NCBI RefSeq assembly: GCF_026262505.1
Contig: NC_067207.1
Coordinates: 20,304,082 to 20,368,081 of the forward strand
Source of the DNA: Trichomonas vaginalis G3
Lineage: Eukaryota; Parabasalia; Trichomonadida; Trichomonadidae
Direction of reading: 5' to 3'
Length of the DNA: 64,000 nucleotides
Both the position numbers and the translations under genes were made by a program. The notes under the pieces are model-generated. The model worked only from the letters and a program-made list of their open reading frames with translations, did not search any database and was not told the DNA's origin. This document shows positions 9,260 to 19,900 of this stretch, piece after piece; the stretch's first letter is position 1, and each line of letters starts with the position of its first letter.

Positions 9260-11092
9260 ATGTCATTTTTGATGTTTTTCCTCCTTAGTTTATCAACAAG
9301 TCTGGAGTTTTCTGGTTTCCAAAATTATATGATTGTATTTAATACAAGACATGTTTGGAAGAATGCAACATGGGATATCAAACAAGCAAATTATTATTAT
9401 ATTCATGATTGCCAATTCAATGATACTGGCGATTATGATGGATTGTCATGCATAGACTTTCAAAATGGAGATGGGAGTCAATTTATTGATGTTTATTTAT
9501 GCATTGTCACATATGGAAAAGGATATTGGGGCGGAGGAATATATTTTTACGGTAATTTTGATTTTAATATAAAATTTATATGTATCTATTCTTGCAAATG
9601 TAAAGTTGCTAATGCAATTGCATATTTAGATGGTGGCTCAAAAAACAAATTCAATCTTACATACTTATCTTCAAGCCATTGTCTTATACAACGTGATCCA
9701 TTATATTTGAAATATTTTCATGAATGCTCAAATAACAATGTTTCTTTTACCCCTGCTTATGATAACAGTGGAGTAGTTTGCTTGGAATCCGAATATGATA
9801 ATCTCAAAATTGATTATAATTCTTTTTACAATAACACATGCCCAAAATACATTGTTTATTTTTATACAAGTAAATATAATACATTTGCAACTAATTGTAA
9901 TGTTATTAATAATAAAATTGAATGGGAATCAGTAATTGTATATAATCAGGCATGGAGTTCTATTTGTCTTTATTTATTCAATTTCTATATTTATGGGAAT
10001 CAAGGGAAATACGCATATTATACATATAAAACACGATCCTCAGGAAAAATATTTGTGGAGAATTGCACCGCAGATAGCCATGAATTTTCAAATAATGTAT
10101 ATTTTACAGGTGAGATAATAAATGTCACTGATGATGAACATCCTATATATCCATATTATGGAACTTTTGGTTGTGATGCAATCTGGCCAATAAATATTGG
10201 AAAAGAAATTCAAACACCATATGAAACTGCGTTTCAAACTGCATTCGAAACTGCACATGTTACTCCTTTTGAAACTGCACATGTCACACCTTTCGAAACT
10301 GCACATGTCACACCTTTCGAAACTGCGCATGTCACACCTTTTGAAACTGCACATGTCACACCTTTCGATACAGCACATGTCACACCTTTTGAAACTGTAC
10401 ATGTCACACCTTTTGAAACTGTACATGTCACACCTTTCGATACAGCACATGTCACACCTTTTGAAACTGTACATGTCACACCTTTCGATACAGCACATGT
10501 CACACCTTTTGAAACTGCACATGTCACACCTTTCGAAACGTTGATTCAAACTCCGGTGAATAACCCTGAGCTTAAAATTCCAAGTCAATCATTGTTTGAA
10601 ACTCTGATTGAAACTCCGTTTGAGTCTGCTTTTCAAACACCACAAGTCACAGAAGGTGTTCAAGAAAAAGACCTTGTTTTAAATAATTCATTATCATCTA
10701 CTGCAAGTTATAATGTTGTTGACGAAAGCAATCATTATATGAATACGAATGATAGTCCAAATGATTCTAATAAATTAGACAGTGGAAAATGGATTATAAT
10801 TGCTGCATCATTATCTGCATTTATTATTGCTGTGATTGTTCTATCTATTTATTTATATAGGAAGAGAATATCAAAACAAAATGAATCAGATAGTGAAATC
10901 GAGATGGTAGAAGAAACAGTCATCACATCGAAAGAAAATATATCATTAACTATTGAAAATCCATTGTTCACCACACTATCAATGGTTCAGATGATCCATT
11001 CAAATCTGCATTTGAGGACTCTGAAATTGATGGTGTTTTCTATATTAATGAAAACTAATCATGCTATTGTATATATTATTGTTTGCATTTAA
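9260..11092 (+). CDS. Surface protein with beta-helix-like ectodomain, HVTPFETA repeat stalk, one TM; tail frameshifted
   Basis: 610 residues. The N-terminus is hydrophobic (MSFLMFFLLSLSTSL), fitting a signal peptide; the internal ATG at 9272 aligns with the start of the paralogs and may be the real one. The ectodomain is rich in aromatic residues, Asn and Cys, with blocks such as HDCQFNDTG, GDGSQFIDVY and GGGIYF that suggest stacked beta-helix rungs, as in many trichomonad surface proteins. Residues about 325-430 are a Thr/Pro/Phe stalk with twelve HVTP units. One membrane span (WIIIAASLSAFIIAVIVLSI) lies at about 512-534. The tail has NPLFTT, then leaves the paralog frame. A one-base deletion relative to the paralog (CACCACACTATC against CACCACCACTATC, near 10970) removes DDPFKSAFED and adds about 40 unrelated residues; the conserved tail is still present in the neighbouring frame up to 11058. 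Function probably adhesion or surface display; this is inference. Confidence 0.8.
   Translation: MSFLMFFLLSLSTSLEFSGFQNYMIVFNTRHVWKNATWDIKQANYYYIHDCQFNDTGDYDGLSCIDFQNGDGSQFIDVYLCIVTYGKGYWGGGIYFYGNFDFNIKFICIYSCKCKVANAIAYLDGGSKNKFNLTYLSSSHCLIQRDPLYLKYFHECSNNNVSFTPAYDNSGVVCLESEYDNLKIDYNSFYNNTCPKYIVYFYTSKYNTFATNCNVINNKIEWESVIVYNQAWSSICLYLFNFYIYGNQGKYAYYTYKTRSSGKIFVENCTADSHEFSNNVYFTGEIINVTDDEHPIYPYYGTFGCDAIWPINIGKEIQTPYETAFQTAFETAHVTPFETAHVTPFETAHVTPFETAHVTPFETAHVTPFDTAHVTPFETVHVTPFETVHVTPFDTAHVTPFETVHVTPFDTAHVTPFETAHVTPFETLIQTPVNNPELKIPSQSLFETLIETPFESAFQTPQVTEGVQEKDLVLNNSLSSTASYNVVDESNHYMNTNDSPNDSNKLDSGKWIIIAASLSAFIIAVIVLSIYLYRKRISKQNESDSEIEMVEETVITSKENISLTIENPLFTTLSMVQMIHSNLHLRTLKLMVFSILMKTNHAIVYIIVCI
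10243..10545 (+). repeat. 24-bp tandem repeat encoding (HVTPF[E/D]T[A/V])n
   Basis: About twelve 24-bp units inside the surface-protein gene. Units differ mainly at two codons (GAA/GAT for E/D; GCA/GTA for A/V), and the order of variants (E-A, D-A, E-V, E-V, D-A, E-V, D-A) suggests block duplications. The period is a multiple of three, so several other frames stay open across it, but none is a gene. Confidence 0.9.
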
Positions 11093-11770
11093 TTATTTTC
11101 ATAACTAAAGTTTGATATTAGAAACAAACCTTTTTGGCACTGAATATGTGCAAAAAAGTCAGGTAGTTTACTGAATCATATATTTATTAAATGTTCTAAC
11201 AATGCTGGCTTTGATTTAAAAATGTTCGAAAATTGCTGTATACAGACAAAAACATTGCTGTAGTTTCCATTGCAGACAATATATCAAAAAGGTGGGTTAT
11301 GATGTTAAGAACTACCATACCCACTATAGAATATTACAAATAAGCAAAAAAAAAACGTCAATTTTATTCCATGACAAGTATAAAATTATATAAAGGCTCA
11401 GAATCTGGGGAAAATATTACATATATGATATAATGTATAGAATCGATTTGAAAATATCATAAAAAGTATTCAAACGTTTAAATACGATAAAAAAATTCAG
11501 AAGAAATTATTTTCTCATTTTTCTGACATTTTTTGAATTAATATTTAACACTTATATTTAGCAAAAATAACTAATGGCGATCCTCTATGTTGTTTGTTTT
11601 CAAAATATTCTGATTTTTGTTTGATCCTACAAAATTTGAATCAAAGAATAAATTTATCTTAATTCATATATGATTGCATATATTATGGATATGAATATGT
11701 CAAAGTTTGTTAAATATAAAATATCAAAAACGATTTTTATTCATTTTGATAAGTCAATTTTGAAATAGAA
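11093..11770. other. Intergenic between surface-protein paralogs
   Basis: No gene. It carries the second copy of the conserved upstream block (TACGATAA from 11483, 288 bp before the next ATG). Otherwise plain AT-rich sequence. Confidence 0.55.
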
Positions 11771-13402
11771 ATGCTTTTCCTCATCAGATTATCAACAAGT
11801 GGAGAGTTTTCTGGAATTCAAAATAGCCCGATTGCATTTAATACTGAAGATAAAGTACCAGAAACAGACATTACTAAAGACAATCATTACAATATTCAAC
11901 ATTGTCAATTCAATGATACTGGAGCATATAAAGGAAAATCATCTATTGACTTTCGCAATGGAGATGGAAGTCAATATATTGAGGTTCACTCTTGTATTGT
12001 AACATACGGACGAGGAAATTACGGTGGAGGAATATATTTCTATGGAAAATTCGATTTTGATATAAGTCATATATGTATTAGTGCCTGTTTATGTTATTGG
12101 TATAGTGCAATTGCTTATTTGAATGGTGGTGAATCCAACAAATATAATCTTACTTACTTGACATCTAATCAATGCCTTCCAGCTAAGCATCCATTGTACC
12201 TGAAGAATTTCAAGGAATATACATATAGTAACGTGTCCTTCACTCCTGCAAATGGATATACTTATGGTATTGTTCTCGCCGAATCTGTACATGATGACAA
12301 AAAATATAGTTACAACTCATTTTGTAACAATACAAGTGCCCAAGGAATAGTTTATTTTTATGATATGTCTTTTAATACAACTGCATCTAATTGTAATTGC
12401 ATCGATAATGAGGCATCGTCATATTCAGTTATCATTTATGATCAAGATCGTTATATGGGAGAGCTCTATCTTCATATTGAAAATTTCTATATCTATGGAA
12501 ACAAAGTTTATGATTATTATTATACTTATCATGAATATGATCATGGAAAAATTATTGTTAAAGATTGCCAAGCAGATAATCATGATTCATATTATCATGC
12601 TATATTTGTTGGTGAAAACATTAGATTAACATCAGATGAGCACCAAGAAATTCAGCATTTCTCTACATACGCATGCAATATTGCATATGATGTTGAAAAC
12701 ATAGAAGTTGAAACACCAATTCCATTTGAAACTCCATTTGAAACAGCGCATGTAACACCTTATTTAACAGAACATCAAACACCTTTTGAAACTGCTTTTG
12801 TTACGCCATTTCTTACAGCTTTTCAAACACCATTTGAAACGGCGCATGTAACACCATTTGTAACAGTGTTTCAAACTCCATTTGAAACTGCATTTAATAC
12901 ACCAGTAATCACTAATGGTTTAACACCTTTTGAAACAGCATTTCAAACAAATATTCGGACACCCTATGAAACAAATGAAAAACATGATAAACCTGAAAGC
13001 AGCTCAGTTGATGATCAAGCAGCGATAAATCAATCAATAGATAAGAATGGCAATGATGTTGGACAAAGCAGTACATCCATAATTTTAGGTGCAGATTCAA
13101 AATCTTCCAATCCAAAATTGGGAAATGAAAAGTGGATAATTATTGGAGTATTGGCTTTTATTGCAATAGTTACAATTGTAATTGTATCGATTTATTTATA
13201 TAAGAGGAAGAACTCTACACGAACAGATGATTATAGTGAAACGGAAATGGTTGAAGAGACAGTGATTGTCGCAAATGATAATATATCATTTACAATTGAA
13301 AACCCATTGTTCACGACAACCATCAACGGAAGTGACGACCCTTTCAAATCAGCATTTGAAGATTCAGATGCCGACGGTGTATTCCATATAAATGAAAATT
13401 AA
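11771..13402 (+). CDS. Surface protein paralog 2: beta-helix-like ectodomain, TPFETA stalk, one TM, NPLF tail
   Basis: 543 residues, intact. The N-terminus (MLFLIRLSTSGEFSG) aligns with the mature start of the neighbours but is weak as a signal peptide. The ectodomain keeps the same blocks (QHCQFNDTG, GDGSQYIEV, GGGIYFYG). The stalk has imperfect TPFETA, HVTPFVT and FQTPFETA units, far more diverged than the homogeneous array of paralog 1. A membrane span (WIIIGVLAFIAIVTIVIVSI) is followed by a basic stop-transfer, then EMVEETVI, ENPLFTTT and DDPFKSAFED. The NPLF and DPF motifs resemble endocytic sorting signals, which trichomonad surface proteins often carry in their tails. It sits in tandem with the two paralogs on the same strand. 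Confidence 0.85.
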   Translation: MLFLIRLSTSGEFSGIQNSPIAFNTEDKVPETDITKDNHYNIQHCQFNDTGAYKGKSSIDFRNGDGSQYIEVHSCIVTYGRGNYGGGIYFYGKFDFDISHICISACLCYWYSAIAYLNGGESNKYNLTYLTSNQCLPAKHPLYLKNFKEYTYSNVSFTPANGYTYGIVLAESVHDDKKYSYNSFCNNTSAQGIVYFYDMSFNTTASNCNCIDNEASSYSVIIYDQDRYMGELYLHIENFYIYGNKVYDYYYTYHEYDHGKIIVKDCQADNHDSYYHAIFVGENIRLTSDEHQEIQHFSTYACNIAYDVENIEVETPIPFETPFETAHVTPYLTEHQTPFETAFVTPFLTAFQTPFETAHVTPFVTVFQTPFETAFNTPVITNGLTPFETAFQTNIRTPYETNEKHDKPESSSVDDQAAINQSIDKNGNDVGQSSTSIILGADSKSSNPKLGNEKWIIIGVLAFIAIVTIVIVSIYLYKRKNSTRTDDYSETEMVEETVIVANDNISFTIENPLFTTTINGSDDPFKSAFEDSDADGVFHINEN

Positions 13403-13885
13403 CTTGTTTTATATAATATTATTCATGTAACATGCGATTAATGTAAAAAATTTATTGTTATTATATTACCACAAAAAGCTTGTTTAAAGTGTTGTATATT
13501 CATATTGATTTTATGCTTTATTCCTATCTCTCAAGAACATAGATTTTATTTGTTTCTTGATTCTAAATAACATAATCAAAAAATCTTTATATACGATAAA
13601 AAAATTCAGAGATTATATTCACTCGTTTTTACTGATAATAGTCATTGGATTCGAATTTTATTCATATAAATTAATTTATAACGTTTTATTATTGTATCTA
13701 AACAATTGTTTTTCCTCTCAAATTAAAAAGATTTTTGATTGACCTCACAAATATTGAAAATGTCATAAAATGTGTTTAAACTATACATCATCTAATTAGT
13801 AATTTCCGAATGAATATCAAAATTTGTAAAAGTTTAATAGAGCAGCGATACTTATTCAAATTGAAATTTTATTTTGAATTTGTTA
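13403..13885. other. Intergenic between surface-protein paralogs
   Basis: Carries the third copy of the conserved upstream block (TACGATAA from 13592, 294 bp before the ATG). The open frame at 13557-13742 has no protein character. Confidence 0.55.
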
Positions 13886-15343
13886 ATGTTTTCGCTTCTC
13901 TGTTTAATATCATCAAGCCTTGAGTTCACTGGGAAACAAAATGATATGATTGTATACAATACAAAAGATGTTTGGTTAAAACCACAATGGGATATCATGC
14001 AAGCAAGTTATTATTATATTCATGATTGCCAATTCAATGATACTGGTGATTATGGAGGAAAGTCATGTATAGATTTTCAAGATGGAGATGGAAGTCAATT
14101 TATCGATGTTTATTCATGCATTGTTACATATGGAAAAGGATATTGGGGTGGAGGAATATATTTTAAGGGTAATTTTGATTTTAATATAAAGAAAATTTGT
14201 ATATATGCCTGCCAGTGTTTTGAATATGGAGCAATTGCTGTTTTAAAAAGCAGTGATACAAGCAAATATAATCTTACTTATTTAACCTCAAGTCAATGTC
14301 TACCGAAAATTCACCCATTATATATGAAGAACTTTCAGGAATTCTCAAGTAGTAATGTTTCTTTTACTCCTGCTCCATTAGGTACTTATGGAATAGTACG
14401 AGTCGAATCAGTTCATGCAATCAAAAAATATAATTATAATTCATTTTGCAATAACACAAGTTCCCAAAGTATTGTTTATTTCTTTGATATGAAATTTAGT
14501 ACAAAGGCTACTCATTGCAATTGCCTTTATAATAAAGCCGAAACTTACTCAATTATCATTTATCATCAAAATAGTATCGTTAATGATATCAATCTACATC
14601 TAAAGAATTTCTTTATATTCGGGAACCAATTCTATAATTATTATACATATGAAGCATGGAATCTTGGGAAGATTTTTGTTGAAAATTGCTCATCAGATAA
14701 TCACAAAGCTTCAAAAGCTGTTATATTTGTTGATGAGTTAGTAAATGTAACAAATGATAGTTATCCTATTTATAAATATTATGGTACATTTGCTTGTGAT
14801 GTAATTCAGCCAATTGATGAAGTATCCTTTCAAACACCACTTGAAACTGCACATCAAACGCCTTTCATAACATTGGCTCAATCTCCAATGGTGAACCCAG
14901 TAATTCCAATTCCTGATCAAATTCCGCAAAAAACTCTGGTTGAAACTCCATTTCAAACTTTTTCTCAAACTCCAGATGTCACAGAACGAATTTCTAATTC
15001 TGTTGACAAAAGCAATTATTACATAAATTTAAGTGATAGTCCAAATGATTCTAATAAATTAATCAATGGAAAATGGATTATAATAGCTGCATCATTATCT
15101 GCTATCATTATTGCTGTAATTGTTCTTTCTATTTATATATATAGGAAGAGAATATCAAAACAAAATGAATCAGATAGTGAAATCGAGATGGTTGAAGAAA
15201 CAGTCATCACATCGAAAGAAAATATATCATTAACTATTGAAAATCCATTGTTCACCACCACTATCAATGGTTCAGATGATCCATTCAAATCTGCATTTGA
15301 GGACTCTGAAATTGATGGTGTTTTCTATATTACTGAAAACTAA
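13886..15343 (+). CDS. Surface protein paralog 3: beta-helix-like ectodomain, short stalk, one TM, NPLF tail
   Basis: About 485 residues from the ATG at 13886; the frame is open four codons further upstream but begins with TTG, so I chose the ATG, which gives a good signal peptide (MFSLLCLISSSLEF). The ectodomain is closest to paralog 1 (HDCQFNDTGDYGGKSCIDF, YGKGYWGGGIYF). The stalk is short, with only a few TP-type units (QTPLETAHQTPF), so the 24-bp array is specific to paralog 1. The membrane span and tail are nearly identical to paralog 1 at the DNA level and keep the intact NPLFTTT and DDPFKSAFED tail, which shows what paralog 1 has lost. Confidence 0.87.
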   Translation: MFSLLCLISSSLEFTGKQNDMIVYNTKDVWLKPQWDIMQASYYYIHDCQFNDTGDYGGKSCIDFQDGDGSQFIDVYSCIVTYGKGYWGGGIYFKGNFDFNIKKICIYACQCFEYGAIAVLKSSDTSKYNLTYLTSSQCLPKIHPLYMKNFQEFSSSNVSFTPAPLGTYGIVRVESVHAIKKYNYNSFCNNTSSQSIVYFFDMKFSTKATHCNCLYNKAETYSIIIYHQNSIVNDINLHLKNFFIFGNQFYNYYTYEAWNLGKIFVENCSSDNHKASKAVIFVDELVNVTNDSYPIYKYYGTFACDVIQPIDEVSFQTPLETAHQTPFITLAQSPMVNPVIPIPDQIPQKTLVETPFQTFSQTPDVTERISNSVDKSNYYINLSDSPNDSNKLINGKWIIIAASLSAIIIAVIVLSIYIYRKRISKQNESDSEIEMVEETVITSKENISLTIENPLFTTTINGSDDPFKSAFEDSEIDGVFYITEN

Positions 15344-15682
15344 TCATGTAATAATTTGTAAAAATTTCATTCTATAGCAATAAATAACATATCTTCTAGC
15401 CTTTTCAAATGATATTATTCGATTTTATTGCAAATGCAATATAAGAATACTTTGATTTAATTTCCAAAATATTGATTTGATTTTGAGAATTGAATTATTA
15501 CTATTTTCCATTTTTATAGCATGCATTAACTAATCAATAGAAAATAATGCTTATTTAATATATTTAATTTTGAAATTTCGAAATTATATGAATTATGTTT
15601 CAAAAACCGATGAGTTCATATTGTGGAAAAAAATTAGTTATAATATATAGAAATTTTTATGAACAAACAAAAAATAAAATAA
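15344..15682. other. Convergent intergenic region
   Basis: 339 bp between a plus-strand and a minus-strand gene end. AT-rich; no hairpin or gene recognised. Confidence 0.55.
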
Positions 15683-16780
15683 TTATGAACTAAATTCTTG
15701 TTTTTGATCATCAATGTTGAATTTATTAGGAGGAAACTGGAGTAAAATGTTGTTTACCCATTCCTTGAAAGGATCTTTCTCTTTGACGATCTGATCAATG
15801 TGATTAAAAAGAATATTTCGTTTCCAAACTTCAATTTCTTCTGAAACAAATGAGAAATGAATATCTTTCTTTTTAGGAATTGGTTTGTCTTTGTGTTGTC
15901 TTATAATTTGGTTTTGTTCGAAGAAAACTTGGTCCAAAAACAAACCAGTGCCAATAAGACGCGGGAGAAGCCATCTGGTCTCTGTCAATGTGTCTTTTAA
16001 GTCATCTTCTGTCATCAAATGATGAGAAACAGCAAGAACAGCTGCAATCATTTTTCGAATTTGATTCAACATAAAGGAATTACCGCTGATAGTGAATAAA
16101 ACATATTTTGTGCCATTCACATCAAATGGATCAGTAAAAGTGAACTCAGAAATTGTTTTAATTGATGTATGAAGTAATTCATCGGTAATATGTCTTGTAT
16201 AGTTTGCGTATTGATGTCTTCCAACAAATATTGGACAAATCTTTGCTCTTAAGTAATTTAAGTGGTCGATATTTTCTGATGAAAATGTATTTACTGGTAA
16301 TAAGTAATGATAGCGTCGAGATGATGCTGATTGCTGCGCGTTAAAGATAATTCCTGGTTTGACTGCTGCCCAAACTCTTATTGGAGAATTTTTGGATAAT
16401 TGTTTTTGAATAAGCCTTGGTAAGTCTTTTACTTTAACTCCTTCAGGCAATACTAATCTAAATGTAGCGACTTGCTTAGCAGCATGTACGCCTGTATCGG
16501 TTCTTGAAGATTCTGACCATTTTAATGCTCCTTTAGTTCTGTTTGGACTTATTACGCCTAAATTCACTAAAGCTTCTTGTAATTCTAAAGTAACTGTTTT
16601 ATCTTGATCATGCAAGCTAGAACCATGATAATTTGTGCCTAAATAACCATAACAAAGAGCAATATATGTCTGATGCGGCTTTAATTGATTTCCATATGCA
16701 TCATAGAACAAGTTTGGAAACTTAGGTTGCTTTTTAATAGGATTTGCATCTTGACAAGCGATAGAATGTATCAAACCCAT
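15683..16780 (-). CDS. tRNA pseudouridine synthase, TruA/PUS1-PUS3 family
   Basis: 365 residues. The catalytic motif SSRTDTGVHA at residues 91-100 places the nucleophilic aspartate at D95, with the family context GYLGTNYHGS (45-54) upstream and the blocks RRYHYLLP, GRHQYANYT and GNSFMLNQIRKM downstream. The enzyme isomerises uridines in the tRNA body or anticodon arm. The ATG at 16780 lies 8 nt after a TCATTA initiator, which supports the start. I cannot tell the PUS1 from the PUS3 branch. No targeting sequence is evident. Confidence 0.93.
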   Translation of the reverse strand: MGLIHSIACQDANPIKKQPKFPNLFYDAYGNQLKPHQTYIALCYGYLGTNYHGSSLHDQDKTVTLELQEALVNLGVISPNRTKGALKWSESSRTDTGVHAAKQVATFRLVLPEGVKVKDLPRLIQKQLSKNSPIRVWAAVKPGIIFNAQQSASSRRYHYLLPVNTFSSENIDHLNYLRAKICPIFVGRHQYANYTRHITDELLHTSIKTISEFTFTDPFDVNGTKYVLFTISGNSFMLNQIRKMIAAVLAVSHHLMTEDDLKDTLTETRWLLPRLIGTGLFLDQVFFEQNQIIRQHKDKPIPKKKDIHFSFVSEEIEVWKRNILFNHIDQIVKEKDPFKEWVNNILLQFPPNKFNIDDQKQEFSS

Positions 16781-16785
16781 AATAA

Positions 16786-16791
16786 TAATGA
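16786..16791 (-). promoter_or_regulatory. Initiator element (TCATTA) of the pseudouridine synthase gene
   Basis: On the minus strand TCATTA matches the trichomonad Inr consensus, with the +1 A about 8-9 nt upstream of the ATG at 16780. Confidence 0.5.
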
Positions 16792-16935
16792 TCCAAAATA
16801 ATTGAATTATTTCACAAAAAGGAAATGAATAAATATATTAATGAAATGAAGATCAAAATATGAAAAGAGAATACGATAAGATTATAAAATACAAATTTTA
16901 CATACAAAAATTCAATAAGCTATATATTAAATTAA

Positions 16936-19900
16936 TTACTCATCTGATACTGATTGAATATCTATGTTAATTGAAGGAGAATTTGAAATTTGATTAAGAT
17001 CGTGATCTTCTTGTTTGTTTTCGGTATTGGTTGTATTTTCAGTGCTGTTGTTGTTTTCCTTTTCTGGTTCTTCTTTATTCAAAACGGTTTTGCGATCATT
17101 TGAACTTAAAACTGCTTTTTCATCGTTTTCGTCAACAGAATTTACGTTTTTATCATTATTTGTGACTTTTTCACCATCATTTTTGGCTGGCTTATCTGAA
17201 TCGCTTTCATCCAAATCAATATCAAATCCAGAATCTGTTTCTTGTGATTTCGGATTTGTTTCATTATTTTTTATATCGTCATGGTCTTTTTGGTTTGAGT
17301 TTTCTCGATTTTCTGATTTGATATCTGAATTATTTTCATTTTCCATGTTGTTTTGTTCAGAATCATCTTTATTATCTTGTTTAGTTATAGATTCTTCTGA
17401 TTTCTCTTCATTTTGATTTTTGATCTCAGAATTATTTTCTTTTTCTTTGGATTCCTCTTTATTTGATTCATCTTTAGTATCTTCGAGGTTTAAATCTCTT
17501 GATTTTACTTCGTTTTCTTCATTATTTTCACTTTCTTTGTTTGAATCGATTTTTTCTTTTTCACTTTCACTTATTTTGATTTCAACATCTGATTTCGACT
17601 GTTCTTGTTTTGTAATTTGGTTTTCTTCTTCTTTTTCTGAGTCAGAAATTTCTTTTTTCTCTTCTTTTGTTTCTTCAAGATTTATTTCTCTTGATTTTAC
17701 TTCATCTTCGTTTTGATTTTCTTTTTGTTCTTGAAGATTGATTTCATTTTCTTTTGGTTTTTCGTCTTCATCACTTTGATCATTTTCAATTTCTATATCA
17801 GAGTCAATTTCTTTTTCTGATTCGGATTTTTCTTCCTTTTCTTCATCTTTTGTTTCGTTTGTTTGTTCTTTTTCACTTTCATGTTTATTTTCTTCTTTTT
17901 CAGGTTCTGAATCATTTTTATCTTCTTCTTTGTTTTCATTTTGTGATTGTGAATTATGGTTTTCTTCTGATTTTTGTTTCTTTTCTGAATCATCATCACT
18001 TTCATCAAAATCTATTTCAACATCTGAATCAACTTTCTTGTCTTCATTTTCCACATCTGATTTCTTTTCTTCTTTCTGTTCTAAATCTTCTTGTAAATCA
18101 ATTTCTCTTGATTTAATTTCTTCTTTAACAGAATCATTTGATTTTTCTTCGTTTTGTTTTGATTCATTTTGATCTTCTTTAACTTTGTTTTCTTCTTTTT
18201 CTGATCTTTCTTTATTGTCTTCAGATTCTTCTTGGATATCAATATCTCCTATTTTTTCAGAAACATTTGATTTTTCTTCTTCTTTAGTTTCTTTGTTTTC
18301 TTCCCCTTTTTGTAGATCATCGTCTTGGATATCAATATCTCCTGGATTACTTTCTTCATTATCACTTTCATCTTTTACTATTTCAACATCAGAATCAACT
18401 TTCTTTTCCTCATTTTCATCCTGATTTTCTTTAATTTCATCAGGTTTCTTTTCTTCTTCAACAGATTTATCATGATTTTCTTCAACATTTTCTTTCTTTT
18501 CTTCTTCAACAGATTTATCATGATTTTCTTCAACATTTTCTTTCTTTTCTTCTTCAACAGATTTATCATGATTTTCTTTATTTTCACCAGATTTATTTTC
18601 TTCAACTTCATTTTGTTTTTCATTATTTTCTGGTTCTATATTTTGATTTAATTCATCTTGTAAATCAATTTCTCTTGATTTAATTTCAGTGTTTTCGTTT
18701 TCTTCTTTCTTTTCTTCCTTTGTTTCTTCTTTTTCTTGTATTTCTGAATCACTTTTCTCTATTTCTATGTCAGAGTTAATTTTTTCTTCTCCTTTCTCAA
18801 TTTTTTCTTCGTTGAAATCATCAATATTAACTTCGGATTTTTCTTCTTTTGATTCATTATTTTCTTCATTTTGTTTTGTTGGACTCTTATTTGCTTTGAA
18901 ACTTTCAAACAGAGGATGTTCTCTTCTTCTGTCGTAATCAACATTTGTATCAATTTTCTTCTTTTTCTCTTCATCATTTTGTTTTGGAATTTCTTTCTTA
19001 ATTGCATCTCGTTTGAAGATATCATTGTATACAATGTTTCTTTGGAAAGGAGGAGAGCTTTCGTATTCTTCTTCTTCGTTGTTTCTTCCTGATCTTGTTG
19101 ATGATTTGTCATCAGAAAAAGCAGATCTTGATGAAGATTTCGGAACTTCTTCATCAGGAATTTCTTTGATTCTGTCTGGATCAATGATTAAATCGAGTAA
19201 AGAAGGATGTTCTTTGATTCCTCTTTGGCTGTCTGATCCATCTGATTTCGCTGACCTTTGTTCCTGTCTATCAAATGTTTCGTCTTTAGGAATAACAAGA
19301 ATTAAGTCAAGAAGAGATTTGTTCTTTGGAATTCCTTTTTCTTTTCCAAATGAAGGAGTTCTCGAAACAATGTGCGGCTTCTTCTCTTCTTCAATCTTTG
19401 GTTTTTCTTTTTGTTGATTTTCTTCTTTTTCTGGATGAATAATTTCTTTATTTTCATGATTTTCTTGTGGAATTTCTTTTTCTGGATGAGGTTGAATGGT
19501 TTCTTTTGTTTGCTCTGGACTTTCTTGTGGAATTTCTTTTGTTTCTTCTTTTTCTGGATGAGGAATATTTTCTGGTTCTTTGTTTTCTTTATTTTCTGTT
19601 TGTTCATGATTTTCTTGGGGAATTTTCCTAGTTTCTTCTGGATGAGAAATATTTTCTGGTTCTTTGGGTTCATGTTTTTCTTGTGGTTCATTTTGGTTTT
19701 CTTTTGGTTGTTCTTCGGGTGATTTTTCTTCGAGTTGAGAATTTTCTTTTTCTGGTTCATTTTGTTGGTGATTTTCATGTTCTTCTGGATGAGAAATTTC
19801 TTTTTCTTGTTTTTCTGGAGAATTTTCTTCGTTTTGTTTTCCTTGTAATTCTTCTTCAGTTGGGAATATTTCTCTTGTATGAACTTCAACTGGTTTCTCA

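Noticed and set aside
10088-10588. Cys/Arg-rich and Ser/Lys-rich proteins in other frames over the 24-bp array
   Set aside because: The 24-bp period keeps all frames open; the residues are perfectly periodic and only the surface-protein frame continues into conserved sequence.
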